Source of the DNA: Anseongella ginsenosidimutans
Lineage (GTDB): Bacteria; Bacteroidota; Bacteroidia; Sphingobacteriales; Sphingobacteriaceae
Length of the DNA stretch: 64,000 bases
NCBI RefSeq assembly: GCF_008033235.1
Contig: NZ_CP042432.1
Span: 1,798,001-1,862,000, forward strand
Direction of reading: 5' to 3'
This document shows positions 1 through 9,559 of this stretch, one piece after another. Numbering within the stretch: position 1 is the stretch's first letter; each line of letters begins with the position of its first letter. The notes beneath the pieces are model-generated. The model saw nothing but the letters and a program-made list of their open reading frames with translations, ran no database searches and was not told where the DNA came from. A program made the position numbers and the translations under genes.

Positions 1-803
1 ACTGGGGAGTGGAGGTGTTCAAGTGGAAGTACCTGGTCCGGAAAATTGAGAAGGTTTCACTCTGGAAATCTACCGAATCGCTGCTGGCGGGGCTAACGCT
101 TGCTATTTTTACTCCTAACAGGGTGGGAGAATACGGGGGGCGTATCCTGTACCTGGAACGTGGTAACCGGGTAAAGGGCGCTTTTGCCATGTGGGTGGGC
201 GCTTTCGGCCAGATGCTTGTGACGAATGTGGTTGGGGCGGTGGCTTTTTACTTTTTTGCACTTCGCTTTATTGACCTTAACCAGGCCCTGCAGATTGCCC
301 TGGGGCTTGGCATTCTTATTTTCTGCCTGCTGTTTGTGCTTTTCTATTTTAATGTGCGCTGGCTGTATATGATCCTGTTGTCCTTTCGTTTCCTGAAAAA
401 ATTCCGGCGTTATTTCAAGGTATTGCTGATGTACCGGAAGAAGGAACTCATGGTAAGCCTGCTATATAGCCTGTTGCGCTACGCGATCTTTACTACGCAG
501 CATTTTTTGCTGATCCATTTATTCCTCCCTTCCATTGATTACGTTACTTCCATGATGCTGATCAGCGTGATCCTGATGGTGCAGTCCATTATTCCCACGA
601 TGGCTATGCTTGATGATCTGGGGGTACGGGGCGCTACATCGGCTTATTTTTTCGGCTTCGTGGTCTCCCCGGCGGACGCTTCCTTTGTGCTGGCTTCCGC
701 CTTTGGGGTGTGGATCGTAAATATTATCTTGCCGGCCATTGCCGGGCTGTTTTTTGTGTTCAAGGCAAATTTCTTCGGGGGAAATGGCGGAAACAATCAT
801 TGA
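1..803 (+). CDS. Flippase-like / LPG-synthase-TM family membrane protein, 5'-truncated
   Basis: Integral membrane protein of the lysylphosphatidylglycerol synthase transmembrane (UPF0104, flippase-like) type. The frame is open to the window edge, so the true start lies upstream; the GTG at 9 is only the first start-like codon inside the window. About 265 residues are visible. They hold a polar opening with the conserved-looking stretch FTPNRVGEYGGR, then five or six hydrophobic segments, and end in a short polar tail. The FTP-R-GE-GGR pattern is typical of this family, members of which have been linked to lipid or polyprenol-linked substrate handling; the substrate here cannot be read from sequence. 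The last 20 bases overlap the next gene, a glycosyltransferase, which suggests a two-gene operon in envelope glycan or lipid biosynthesis. Confidence 0.72.
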   Translation, partial: WGVEVFKWKYLVRKIEKVSLWKSTESLLAGLTLAIFTPNRVGEYGGRILYLERGNRVKGAFAMWVGAFGQMLVTNVVGAVAFYFFALRFIDLNQALQIALGLGILIFCLLFVLFYFNVRWLYMILLSFRFLKKFRRYFKVLLMYRKKELMVSLLYSLLRYAIFTTQHFLLIHLFLPSIDYVTSMMLISVILMVQSIIPTMAMLDDLGVRGATSAYFFGFVVSPADASFVLASAFGVWIVNIILPAIAGLFFVFKANFFGGNGGNNH

Positions 804-1929
804 ATTTATTTCTATACTGCTGACGGTAGCCTACCTGGTGATCGTGATCAGCTTTATCCGGGGATGGAACCGCCTTGAAAGGCCGGCGCCGCCTAAAAAA
901 GGATTTTCTACACGGGTAAGCGTGCTTATTGCTGCGCGTGATGAAGAAAAAGCAATCGGGCGGTGCCTGGAAGCCGTTATTGCACAGCATTATCCCCCGG
1001 AATTGCTGGAGGTCATCGTGATCGATGATCATTCTACCGACCGCACCGCGGAGATGGTTCGTTCCTTTCAGCAGCCGGGCCTGCAGCCGGAACTTCGGCT
1101 GATCACCATGAATGAACATAAACCCATTAATTCCTATAAAAAGAAGGCGATTGCGCAAGCCATCCAAGTGGCAAAGGGCGAGCTGATCGTCACGACGGAT
1201 GCTGATTGCTGGATGGGGCCGCAATGGCTGGCTGCTATTGTTTCCGCCTACGAGGAGCATGGGTATAAACTTATTTCCTCGCCCGTAGCGTTTTCGGAAG
1301 AGAATTCGCTTTTCGAACGGCTGCAAAGCCTGGAATTCATGTACCTGATCGGGTTGGGTGCTTCCGCCATCGGGAACGCGTTTCCGAGTACGTGCAACGG
1401 GGCTAACCTGGCCTATACCCGGGAGGTGTTTTTTCAGGTGGAGGGTTTTAAAGGCATTGATGACCTGGCTTCGGGGGATGATGAACTGCTGCTGCACAAG
1501 GTGGCGGCGCTGTATTATAATAAAATTGGTTTTGTAAAGTCGCGGCAGGCCATTGTATATACGCATGCCAAAGCGAACCTGAGGGAATTCCTGGATCAGC
1601 GGAAACGCTGGGCTTCCAAGAGTATCAAATACCGGAACAAGCTCGTGGTGGCGCTGGGGCTCTCGGTATATTTTTTTAATGTGTTCATTCTTTTGAATGC
1701 CTGTTTAACTTTGTTTAATTTTAACTTTGCCGTCCCGCTGCTGGGCATGCTGGGCCTGAAGATCCTGGTGGAAATCGTATTTCTTTATTTCCTGGCCGGG
1801 TTTTTCCGCAGGCTGCCGCTGCTGGTGTGGATGCCTTTGCTGAACCTGCTGCACGTCGTGTACATGTCATACATCGGGCTGGCGGGGCAGCGAAGATCCT
1901 ATCGCTGGAAGGGAAGGCAGGTGAAATAA
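784..1929 (+). CDS. Family 2 glycosyltransferase, membrane-anchored
   Basis: Processive-type GT2 glycosyltransferase, 381 residues from the ATG at 784. An ATG at 739 is in frame but would overlap the preceding gene more deeply, so 784 is preferred. One N-terminal membrane helix (about 5-25) precedes the GT-A domain, which contains [11 protein letters not shown] (45-55), the nucleotide-binding DD at 81-82, the DAD metal-binding motif at 139-141, a GDDE acceptor/catalytic motif at 231-234 and QRKRW at 272-276 (the Q-x-x-RW signature). Two or three membrane helices follow from about 287. The architecture is that of enzymes adding sugars to lipid or polymer acceptors at the inner membrane. It overlaps the flippase-like gene by 20 bp and rnhB follows after 2 bp. 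Donor sugar and acceptor are unknown. Confidence 0.85.
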   Translation: MAETIIEFISILLTVAYLVIVISFIRGWNRLERPAPPKKGFSTRVSVLIAARDEEKAIGRCLEAVIAQHYPPELLEVIVIDDHSTDRTAEMVRSFQQPGLQPELRLITMNEHKPINSYKKKAIAQAIQVAKGELIVTTDADCWMGPQWLAAIVSAYEEHGYKLISSPVAFSEENSLFERLQSLEFMYLIGLGASAIGNAFPSTCNGANLAYTREVFFQVEGFKGIDDLASGDDELLLHKVAALYYNKIGFVKSRQAIVYTHAKANLREFLDQRKRWASKSIKYRNKLVVALGLSVYFFNVFILLNACLTLFNFNFAVPLLGMLGLKILVEIVFLYFLAGFFRRLPLLVWMPLLNLLHVVYMSYIGLAGQRRSYRWKGRQVK

Positions 1930-1931
1930 GC

Positions 1932-2537
1932 ATGAATAAACTCCTGGCATACTATAAAAAGGACGTCGTTGAAGCCGGCTGCGACGAGGCGGGACGCGGT
2001 TGCCTGGCTGGCCCGGTGGTTGCGGCGGCTGTTGTTTTGCCCGCTGATTTTGAGCATCCCCTGCTGAACGACTCCAAGCAATTACCAGAAGATACGCGCT
2101 ATCTGCTGAGGGAATATATTCTTGAACATGCCCTTGCCTGGGCGGTGGGCTTTGCCGGCCATGAAGAAATTGATAGTATCAATATCCTGAACGCTTCTTT
2201 CCTGGCGATGCACCGGGCGGTGGAACAGCTTTCCTGCCAGGTGCAGCACCTGATCATTGACGGTAACCGATTTAAAAAATTCAGGGAAGTTCCCCATCAA
2301 TGCATTGTAAAGGGCGATAGCCTTTATTACTCGATTGCCGCCGCCTCTGTACTCGCCAAAACTTATCGTGATGACCATATGCGGGAACTTCACTCAGAGT
2401 GCCCTTACTACCGCTGGGATAGTAATAAGGGGTATCCTACTTCTGCCCACAGGGACGCCATCCGGCAATTCGGCCTGTCTGCCTACCACCGGAGGTCCTT
2501 CCGGCTGCTGCCGGAGCAGCTGGAAATGGAGTTTTAG
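1932..2537 (+). CDS. rnhB: Ribonuclease HII
   Basis: Endonuclease that cuts the RNA strand of RNA-DNA hybrids and removes misincorporated ribonucleotides from DNA. The 201-residue protein has the family signature [12 protein letters not shown] starting at residue 18, with D18 and E19 as metal ligands, the second catalytic Asp in LIIDGNRF, and the [21 protein letters not shown] block that carries a further acidic ligand. Length matches bacterial RNase HII. The ATG at 1932 places the signature at the usual distance from the N terminus; in-frame extensions upstream run back into the glycosyltransferase gene and look non-native. It probably shares a transcript with the two preceding genes. Confidence 0.95.
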   Translation: MNKLLAYYKKDVVEAGCDEAGRGCLAGPVVAAAVVLPADFEHPLLNDSKQLPEDTRYLLREYILEHALAWAVGFAGHEEIDSINILNASFLAMHRAVEQLSCQVQHLIIDGNRFKKFREVPHQCIVKGDSLYYSIAAASVLAKTYRDDHMRELHSECPYYRWDSNKGYPTSAHRDAIRQFGLSAYHRRSFRLLPEQLEMEF

Positions 2538-2612
2538 GGATCAGCAATGGAGACTCGGAACCGCGGAACGAAGCGCTGCGCTGCGGAATATTATTTTGTG
2601 ATCAATTATTTT

Positions 2613-2620
2613 TACCTTTG
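2613..2620 (+). promoter_or_regulatory. Bacteroidota-type -7 box before gcvT
   Basis: TACCTTTG matches the Bacteroidota -7 consensus TAnnTTTG exactly. A TTTG that could be the -33 element lies at 2595-2598, slightly closer than the usual spacing. The gcvT ATG is 34 bp downstream of the box. Confidence 0.6.
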
Positions 2621-2654
2621 ACAACCAAATAATCAACGGTTAACCTGAACGAGT

Positions 2655-3743
2655 ATGAATTTTACAGCCTTTCACCGCCTTCATGAGCAGCTAGGGGCCA
2701 AAATGGTGCCTTTTGCAGGGTTTTCCATGCCGGTGCAATACGAGGGAATCTCCGCCGAACATGAAGCGGTAAGAAAAGGAGTGGGCGTATTCGATGTTTC
2801 CCATATGGGTGAATTTATCTTAAAAGGGGAAGGTGCCCTTGATCTTGTGCAGTACGTGACTTCCAACGATGCTTCGGTCCTTGTTGACGGAAAAGTACAG
2901 TATTCCTGTTTGCCCCAGGAAAACGGCGGGATCGTGGATGACTTACTGGTTTACCGGATTGATGAAAAGACGTATATGCTGGTAGTAAATGCCGCAAACA
3001 TCGGAAAAGATTGGGCCCACCTGTCTAAATATAATCGTTTTGATGTAGAAATGATCGATATTTCCAGCCGGACTTCCCTGCTGGCGGTGCAGGGGCCCCT
3101 GGCGGCTGAGGCCCTTCAGCCCCTGGCGGAAATAGACCTTCGTGCTATGGAGCATTATACGTTTAAAAAGGGAGTATTTGCCGGCATTAGCAATGTACTG
3201 GTCTCTGCAACAGGCTATACCGGTTCAGGAGGCTTCGAAATTTATTTTGAAAAAACGCATTCGGAAGAAATCTGGAAACGTATATTTGAAGCAGGCGCGC
3301 CCTACGGGATAAAACCTGCGGGGCTGGGCGCCCGGGATACGCTGAGACTGGAAATGGGCTTTTGCCTTTATGGCAATGATATTGATGATACAACCTCGCC
3401 CCTGGAAGCAGGGCTGGGCTGGATCACGCGTTTCACAAAAGACTTTGTAAATTCAGCTAACCTGCAGTTGCAGAAGGAGAAAGGAGTAAGCCGGAAGCTG
3501 GTGGGCTTTGAAATGCTCGAAAGGGGCATTCCCCGGCAGGGCTATGAAATAACGGACAAGGAGGGGGCGCTTATCGGGAAGGTTACTTCCGGAACACAGG
3601 CGCCTTCGCTGAGAAAAGGAATTGGAATGGGATATGTACAAAAGGCCTTCGCAAAGGAAGGAACGCTGTTGAATATTCTGATCCGGGGCCAGGCCGTGGG
3701 CGCCCGGGTGGTTAAACCGCCCTTTTATAAAGCCGGCCAGTAG
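2655..3743 (+). CDS. gcvT: Glycine cleavage system T protein (aminomethyltransferase)
   Basis: T protein of the glycine cleavage system: it transfers the methylene group from the aminomethyl-lipoyl arm of the H protein to tetrahydrofolate, releasing ammonia. The 362-residue length is normal. The N terminus has [13 protein letters not shown] and the folate-site block [10 protein letters not shown] (about 47-56); further on come [32 protein letters not shown] and the C-terminal RKGIGMGYV of the family barrel. gcvH and gcvP are not adjacent in this window, as is common in Bacteroidota. A consensus TAnnTTTG box lies upstream, so it is probably transcribed from its own promoter. Confidence 0.95.
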   Translation: MNFTAFHRLHEQLGAKMVPFAGFSMPVQYEGISAEHEAVRKGVGVFDVSHMGEFILKGEGALDLVQYVTSNDASVLVDGKVQYSCLPQENGGIVDDLLVYRIDEKTYMLVVNAANIGKDWAHLSKYNRFDVEMIDISSRTSLLAVQGPLAAEALQPLAEIDLRAMEHYTFKKGVFAGISNVLVSATGYTGSGGFEIYFEKTHSEEIWKRIFEAGAPYGIKPAGLGARDTLRLEMGFCLYGNDIDDTTSPLEAGLGWITRFTKDFVNSANLQLQKEKGVSRKLVGFEMLERGIPRQGYEITDKEGALIGKVTSGTQAPSLRKGIGMGYVQKAFAKEGTLLNILIRGQAVGARVVKPPFYKAGQ

Positions 3744-3792
3744 CTTTTCCCAAATAATAAAATTAATAGAATCTTAACTAGTACTGAATATT

Positions 3793-4533
3793 GTGCGGAA
3801 ATTAGAGGTTTGTTTTACGCCCGCGCTGCTGCCGCTCTACGACATCCGGGACAGCATTGTAGTGATCATTGACATCTTCCGGGCTTCTTCGTCTATTTGT
3901 TATGGAATAGATAACGGCGCAGAGGGGATCATACCGGTAGCAACGGTGGAGGAATGCCTGCAATATGGAGGAAGTGATTTTCTTCTTGCGGCTGAACGGG
4001 AAGGCAAGGTGGTGGAAGGGTTTGATTTCGGGAATTCTCCTTTTTCGTACACGATTGAAAAGGTGAAAGGGAAACAAATCGTGCTGACGACCACGAACGG
4101 AACACAGGCGCTTCATCAATCGCTCCAGGCGGACAAGATCGTGATCGGGTCCTTCCTGAACAAGACGGCTTTATGCGATTATCTCCAGGGTCAGCAGAAG
4201 AGCGTATTGCTGCTCTGCGCGGGCTGGAAAGGTATGTTTAACCTGGAGGATACACTTTTCGCGGGAGCCGTGGTTAACTGCCTGCGGGAAGATATACAGA
4301 ACGTGGATGATGCCGGTATCGCCGCCGAAGAACTTTACCTGATGGCGAAGGATGATCTCCGGGATTTTCTCCGTAAATCGTCCCATAGCATCCGGCTGGA
4401 AAAACTGAACATCGAAGAAGATATTTGTTTTTGCCTTCAGACCGACATCTGTACATCCGTTCCCATTTTGGAAAATGGCCGGCTCCGGAAAATGACTCCC
4501 ACGACGATTTCACGGGTTCGTCGCGGTTCTTAG
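3793..4533 (+). CDS. comB: 2-phosphosulfolactate phosphatase family protein
   Basis: ComB-family phosphatase of 246 residues. Characterised members hydrolyse 2-phosphosulfolactate to sulfolactate in the coenzyme M route. Visible family features are the DIFRASSSI motif near residue 30, AAEREGKVVEGFDFGNSP, TTTNGTQAL and LLCAGWKGMFNLEDTLFAG. It begins with a GTG at 3793, 49 bp after gcvT. No neighbouring coenzyme M or sulfolactate gene is present, so the physiological substrate in this organism is uncertain; many bacteria outside the methanogens carry a lone copy. The stop codon TAG (4531-4533) is itself the first unit of a heptamer array running downstream. Confidence 0.85.
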   Translation: MRKLEVCFTPALLPLYDIRDSIVVIIDIFRASSSICYGIDNGAEGIIPVATVEECLQYGGSDFLLAAEREGKVVEGFDFGNSPFSYTIEKVKGKQIVLTTTNGTQALHQSLQADKIVIGSFLNKTALCDYLQGQQKSVLLLCAGWKGMFNLEDTLFAGAVVNCLREDIQNVDDAGIAAEELYLMAKDDLRDFLRKSSHSIRLEKLNIEEDICFCLQTDICTSVPILENGRLRKMTPTTISRVRRGS

Positions 4534-4828
4534 TTTTCAGTTTTTAGTCTTAATTTTTTAGTTTCTGGTTTCTAGTTTTTAGTCTTTAGATTCTGGATTT
4601 TAGCTCAAGGTTCCAGGTTTATAGTTCAAGGTTTAAAGTTCCAGGTTTATAGTTCAAGGTTCAAAGTTCCAGGTTCAAAGTTCCAGGTTCAGGGGTTATA
4701 ATTTATAGTTTATAGTCTTTGGTATATAGCTAAAGATTCTAAGTTCAAGGTTCAAGGTTTAAAGTTCACGGTTCCAAATTCTAGGTGCAAGTTCGAGGTT
4801 CCAGGTTTCTGGGTTTTAGTTGGAGGAG
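4531..4828 (+). repeat. Heptamer repeat array downstream of comB (sense orientation)
   Basis: From the stop codon onward the sequence reads as 7-bp units. The first 23 units (4531-4691) stay in phase and then become looser to about 4828. Typical units are TAGTTTT, TAGTCTT, AGGTTCA, AAGTTCC and TAGTTCA; the general form is (T/A)(A/G)GTTYN. Since 7 is not a multiple of 3, TAG-type units put stops into all three frames of the sense strand. There is no coding potential. Confidence 0.85.
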
Positions 4829-4901
4829 ATGGTTTAGGGAGTACGACTGTCGCTATTGATGGGGCGATTGCTGTGCGCGGTTTACAAAGTTCCCGGATTG
4901 C

Positions 4902-5040
4902 GCAAACTAAAGACCTAAAACTACTCAGATCTCAACCTACAAACTAAAAAACTAAAAAACTAAGGACTAAAAACTACAAACTACAAACTAAGGACTACAA
5001 ACTAAAAACCAAAAACTAAAACCTACGAACTAAAAAATTT
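4902..5040 (-). repeat. Heptamer repeat array downstream of the mazG-like gene
   Basis: The same heptamer family, read on the minus strand, follows the mazG-like stop. After a short leader containing CTTCGCAAA, the units are mainly TAGTTTT, TAGTTTG and TAGTCCT. The two arrays therefore converge, each in sense orientation with the gene it follows, and leave about 75 bp of unrelated sequence between them (4829-4901). No gene is seen between 4534 and 5051. Confidence 0.85.
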
Positions 5041-5051
5041 GCGAAGGAAGG

Positions 5052-5378
5052 TCATTTAAGCTTTTCATTATTCCTGTGTCTTTGGGAGTCGCGGGCGGTC
5101 TTCTTTTCGAAATTCTTTTCCAGGGCCGTTGTTAGGTCAACCCCCGTTTGATTGGCGATGCAAAGCAGTACCCATAACACATCGGCCAGTTCATCGGGAA
5201 GTTCTTTGCCGGTGTCGGAGGTTTTGGCTGATTGCTCTCCGTATTTTCTGGCCATGATCCGGGCGACCTCTCCTACTTCTTCGGTGAGGATGGCCATATT
5301 GGTGAGCTCGCTGAAATAGCGGACTCCCGTGGTGTTGATCCATTGGTCTACTTGCTCCTGCGCCTGTTTAATTGTCAT
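5052..5378 (-). CDS. MazG-like nucleotide pyrophosphohydrolase
   Basis: Small all-alpha NTP pyrophosphohydrolase of the MazG/dUTPase-like superfamily, 108 residues from the ATG at 5378 (a TTG two codons upstream is the alternative). The metal-binding signature is visible as EEVGEVARIMARKYGEQ followed by ELPDELADVLWVLLCIANQTG, the E-x-x-E...E-x-x-D pattern of the family. Such single-domain members probably cleave non-canonical or excess NTPs to NMP and pyrophosphate. The start overlaps the 3' end of the upstream GH9/NodB gene by 11 bp, which suggests translational coupling even though the functions look unrelated. Substrate specificity cannot be inferred. Confidence 0.85.
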   Translation of the reverse strand: MTIKQAQEQVDQWINTTGVRYFSELTNMAILTEEVGEVARIMARKYGEQSAKTSDTGKELPDELADVLWVLLCIANQTGVDLTTALEKNFEKKTARDSQRHRNNEKLK

Positions 5379-7967
5379 TTCCAAAACGTTTGAATTGATA
5401 TCCTTTTTCTTTTAACTGCTGAATAAGCTCATCCAGCTTTGAGTAAAATTTGTCTTCCCGCCGCGGATCCGTTCCCAGGTGTACGAGCAGGATATGCCCG
5501 TTGAGGCCGGAGCGGCGCTCTGTTTCCAGAAGGTCATTGAGTATGGCCTGGCTGCCGGTATATTTTTCTCCCAGCTCCGGCCAGGTATAGTCCCGTGCGG
5601 TACCGGTTCCGGGCGTATAATTGACGAGCCGGAGGCCGGCTTCCTTTGTCCACCGGGCAATTTCCTTGTTATACCATTCATAGGGAGGCAGAAAATAAGG
5701 CGCCGCTGACTTTTCAATGCCGAATTTTGCCATTGCGCGGTAATTTTCGCGGAGGTCTTCCCGGAACCTTTCCCGGGTGATGAGGGTGGAGTCGCGTTGA
5801 TCCCAGGGGCATACAGGAGATGTGCGCCGGAATGCGGCCCCAGGTAATGGCCGTCATCCTTTAATCCGCGGATCAGCCGGCGGTTTTGCCTGCTGTTGTA
5901 AAATTCGCCGGTAAAGAAGAAGGAAGCAGGCACATCGTTTTCAGCGAGGCTTTCCCGGATAGCGGTTCCGCCTTCGTTGAAGTCATGAGCGGAAAAGATC
6001 AGGTAGATGTTCTTTTGCGTGCTGTCCATTCGTGTGACGGCCCCGAGCGTCCTTTGCGTATTTTTCAGGGGCGTTTTTTCAAGCCCTTTTGATCCGAGGG
6101 CAGCCAGGTAATAGGTGAGGCAGGCCGTTCCGTCCATGGTGGGTTCATTGGTGGAATAATCACCGTAGTCGTCATGGTAGACCACGAGCCGGGACTGGAA
6201 GGGAGCGTACTCGTCTCCGCCGGCCAGGTGGATGCCTTTCAGGCTTGCGAAAATGCTGCCGTAAACAGGTCCGTCTACCAGCCCGCCGTCAATGGGGAAA
6301 TTATGCAGGGCCGTAAAGGCCGAATGGGGGTCAACGGGTGTGTCGCCGTTCCCGGGAAGGCCGACGATCATGCTGGTTCCCCAGGGATTGGATCCGAAAA
6401 GCCAATCGCGCAGGGAAGCTTCCATGTGTAGAAAAGCCGTATCGCCGCTCGCTTTCCTGTACAGGGCCGACTGGCTCAGCAGGGCGGTGGTAAGGTTATT
6501 GGAACACCAGATAAAGGGGATTCCGTTCAGAAAGGGATTGTCTTCCCCGCGGCGCAGTACTGCTTCCAGTCCGTCCCGGTAATAATTACGGAAGGTATCC
6601 GATATTTCCGGGGAGTTTTTCTGGGCAGCCAGGAAGTAATGTCCGGCATTGAAAAATGGGTACCATTGATAATGCCTGGCGGTGTCTGCTCCCATCCAGG
6701 GAGTTTTGGGTTCCTTCCGGCCGAAGGCCGCGGCCTGCTGCAGATATTCTTTTTTCCCGGTGAGCCGGAACAGCTGTGCCGCGGCGAGTTCCATATCGTC
6801 GGTCCAGTTATCTTCTTCGTAAAAATAGGGGGCTCTGCAGGGAGCCGTTTGGCAGGCGCCGGTATCACTCAGGCCGAATTCATAGGCTTCAACGGCCTTT
6901 TTGTCGATCAGCTGGCTGAATTCCGGGTAATGCTTTTCCAGCAACATGGCTCCCAGCGCAAATGCGGAGGCATATTTACCGGCGGTGGAAGCGACGCCGG
7001 TGGTACGGTTCTGGTATTTATACAGACCCTGTGGCTTCCCGTTCACGAAATAGACCGGCCGCTTAAGCCCCTTCCCATAAGAGATCGTGTCTTCGGTTGG
7101 AAGCCGGAAGCCGCCGTGGTCCCGGTCATCCGCGATCTGGTTGAACATCATGCCGGGAGCCGGGTTCATGCGTACGAGCCAGTCCAGTCCCCATTTTGCT
7201 TCGTCCAGGATATCGGGTATGCCGTTTTTGCCAGGCTCGCCGGAAGCATTGTAAGCATCCCCGAAGGCGGCGGGATAATGCTCGTAGGCCAGCAGCATCT
7301 GGAAGACGGCATTGGCCGAAGTGGCGACGTATTGCAGGTAGTCCGAGGCATCGTGCCAGCCCCCGGTAACGTTTATATGGGTTGAATCAAGCGTTGGGTG
7401 ATAGATAATATAACCATCCTGCACATGGCAGGAGTCCTTTAGGTAAGGATTGTACCCGCAGCGCTGCTGCCGCATGTATTTCAGCAGGAAGTCAGCCGCA
7501 CCCTGATAGGCATCATGGGCGATCCTGAAAACCGGCGACCGCAGCTTTTCCGCCGTAATATAATAGGCTCCCGGTGTCTTGAATTCCGAAAAATCAAGCC
7601 GGAATGAATTGCTGAAGGCGGCATATTCTCCGAAAGAGGCTGCTTCCCCGGACTGGTACACCACCTCGTTGGTGAGCGCATCCCGCAGCTCAAACTTCTT
7701 CAGCGGGAAATCTTTTTCCTTGCGAAGTAAGACGGCCGTTTTAATGCTTTCAGGCAAATATCCCATCTGGTTCACCCGTATCCAGCTACTCTCCGCGGCC
7801 GAATCCGCCGCCTCGCTGTTATTCTCCGGCGCATCCAGGTTTCCCCGTGCCGCATCCGGCGCGTCGCTGTTATTCTCCGGCGCTGCCAAATTCCCCGCCG
7901 CCGCGGCGACAAGAAGGAAAAAGAACGAAAAAAAGAAAAGCGAAAACAAGTGCCCTGACTTTTTCAT
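5368..7967 (-). pseudogene. GH9 cellulase with C-terminal NodB-like domain, frameshifted
   Basis: Secreted glycoside hydrolase family 9 protein, about 866 residues if the frame is restored. A signal peptide (MKKSGHLFSLFFFS, then a hydrophobic run) is followed by a short linker with two copies of an APENNS-containing repeat. Next comes a CelD_N-type Ig-like domain (IRVNQMGYLPESIKTAVLL), then the GH9 barrel with GGWHDASDYLQY, carrying the catalytic base, and YSTNEPTMDGTA, carrying the catalytic acid Glu. From about residue 650 a polysaccharide-deacetylase-like domain begins (IYLIFSAHDFNEGG, ASFFFTGEFY, HYLGPHSGAHLLYA). The frame is lost at 5805-5809: one C is missing from a C run in the sense strand. 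The rest of the domain continues in the next frame to 5368 (PYFLPPYEWYN, ILLVHLGTDPRREDKFYSKL). The intact downstream frame makes a sequencing error possible. It should act on beta-glucans in the periplasm or outside the cell. Confidence 0.82.
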
Positions 7968-8080
7968 GATGCTTTGCAGTTTGAATTGATCCGTAGCCGC
8001 CAGGGCGCGAGCCCCGGCGTGACACCTCTCCGGCGTTTGAAGCGGCCCGCGACCGTTCTACCGGCGTCCGGGCAAATAAA

Positions 8081-8533
8081 TCACTCTTTGTTCTTTGTAT
8101 CAATAAAAATAGTAACCGGCCCGTCGTTAAGCAAGTTTACTTTCATATAAGCGCCAAACTCGCCGGTTTGGACCTTTTTGCCAAGCTGGGTTTCCAGTAA
8201 GGCGATGAACCTTTCATATAAGGGGATGGCCTTTTCCGGGCGCGCGGCGCGGATAAAAGAGGGCCGGTTGCCTTTTTTGATCTGGGCGTGGAGAGTAAAC
8301 TGGCTTACCAGGAGTATGTCGCCATTAACGGCTTGCACGCTGAGGTTCATCAGGCCATCGGCGTCGCCGAAGATCCGCATGTTCACGATCTTTGCAGCCA
8401 GCCATGCCGCATCTTCCTCCGAATCACCTTCTTCGATCCCCAGCAATACCAGGAGGCCGGGGCCGATGCTTCCCTTTACCTGGTCTGCTATTTCTACTGA
8501 AGCCTGCGTAACTCTTTGAATGATCGTGCGCAT
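8081..8533 (-). CDS. dtd: D-aminoacyl-tRNA deacylase
   Basis: Proofreading hydrolase that removes D-amino acids (and glycine from mischarged tRNA-Ala) from tRNA, keeping translation L-specific. The 150 residues match the family length. It begins MRTIIQRVTQASVEI and has the SQFTL active-site motif at 77-81 and the NRPSF segment at 89-93, the equivalent of the family's cross-subunit Gly-Pro region; the C terminus MKVNLLNDGPVTIFIDT is also typical. The gene lies 113 bp upstream of the GH9 gene and 32 bp after rsgA on the same strand. Confidence 0.95.
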   Translation of the reverse strand: MRTIIQRVTQASVEIADQVKGSIGPGLLVLLGIEEGDSEEDAAWLAAKIVNMRIFGDADGLMNLSVQAVNGDILLVSQFTLHAQIKKGNRPSFIRAARPEKAIPLYERFIALLETQLGKKVQTGEFGAYMKVNLLNDGPVTIFIDTKNKE

Positions 8534-8565
8534 CTGGGTATAAATATCAGGCCTGAACTTCCGAA

Positions 8566-9492
8566 TCAGGCGCGGTTATCGAAGCCTTCGTACATGCTCA
8601 GGTAACTTTCGTAGCGGCTGAGCGCGATCTCGCCGTTTTCAACAGCCCGGATAATGGCGCATCCGGGTTCGTTGATATGCCGGCAGTTATCGAATTTGCA
8701 CTGGTTAAAACGTTCCCGCATTTCCACGAAGTAATGAGAGATCTCTTCCCGTTTTATGTCGAAAATACCAAATTCCCGGATCCCGGGAGTGTCGATCAGG
8801 TATCCCGCCGCTGTACCGCCGCTTTCGCCTGGAAGCGCGAACATTTCTGCAAAGGTGGTGGTATGGATACCTTTCCCGGAAAAGTCGGAAATGGATGCGG
8901 TTTTAAGATCAAGATCAGGAATAAGCTTGTTGATGAGCGTGGATTTGCCGGCCCCGGAATGCCCGGCGAACAAGCTGGTTTTAATTAAAAGGGTTTTTCT
9001 GAGATCATCCAGGTTGATGTTTTCCAGCGCGGAAACTTCCAGGCAGGGATAGCCGATGGAGGTATATATATCTTTTATTTCTGTTAGCAGCTCCTTTCCT
9101 TCGGCGGTGTAAATGTCTATTTTATTGAATACTAGTACCGCGGGAATGCTGTAGGCTTCAGCCGTTACCAGGAAACGGTCAATAAAGCCCATGGAGGTCC
9201 TTGGCCGGGCAAGGGTCACGATCAGCAAGGCCTGATCTATATTGGCTGCAATTATATGCGCCTGCTTTGAAAGATTGGTGGCCCGCCGTATTATGTAGTT
9301 CCTGCGCTCGTAAAGCTGTTCAATTGCCCCGGTTCCGGGGTCAAATTCCACCCGGTCTCCGACGGCAAGTGGGTTGGTGGTGGAAATTCCCCTGATCCGG
9401 AATTTTCCCTTGATGCGGCATTCATGAAAATTACCTGCCTCATCCCTGAGGATGTACCAGCTTCCCGTGGATTTGGTAACGATTCCCTGCAA
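8566..9492 (-). CDS. rsgA: Small ribosomal subunit biogenesis GTPase RsgA
   Basis: Circularly permuted GTPase that acts late in 30S subunit maturation. The 308 residues hold an N-terminal OB fold (1-65), then G motifs in permuted order: the G4 motif NKID (in VLVFNKIDIY), the P-loop GHSGAGKSTLI and the G3 motif DTPGIREFG. A C-terminal zinc domain follows with C-x5-C-x-H...C ligands in CKFDNCRHINEPGC. The start is TTG at 9490-9492: the next in-frame stop upstream leaves no ATG, and MQGIVTKSTGSWY aligns with the usual family N terminus. The gene sits between metF and dtd on the minus strand. Confidence 0.95.
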   Translation of the reverse strand: MQGIVTKSTGSWYILRDEAGNFHECRIKGKFRIRGISTTNPLAVGDRVEFDPGTGAIEQLYERRNYIIRRATNLSKQAHIIAANIDQALLIVTLARPRTSMGFIDRFLVTAEAYSIPAVLVFNKIDIYTAEGKELLTEIKDIYTSIGYPCLEVSALENINLDDLRKTLLIKTSLFAGHSGAGKSTLINKLIPDLDLKTASISDFSGKGIHTTTFAEMFALPGESGGTAAGYLIDTPGIREFGIFDIKREEISHYFVEMRERFNQCKFDNCRHINEPGCAIIRAVENGEIALSRYESYLSMYEGFDNRA

Positions 9493-9559
9493 AACGTTGG
9501 TTTTCTGCGAAGTTACTTTTTCCCGGCTTTAAAACAAGCCGCCGCGCGGACGATTCCCT

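Noticed and set aside
760-1566. Long minus-strand frame opposite the glycosyltransferase gene
   Set aside because: It is an antisense shadow of a clear GT2 gene; the composition (many Arg, His, Gln) is typical of reverse-strand artefacts.
6639-7385. 248-codon plus-strand frame opposite the GH9 gene
   Set aside because: Antisense shadow of a GH9 domain with complete catalytic motifs; no recognisable protein family.
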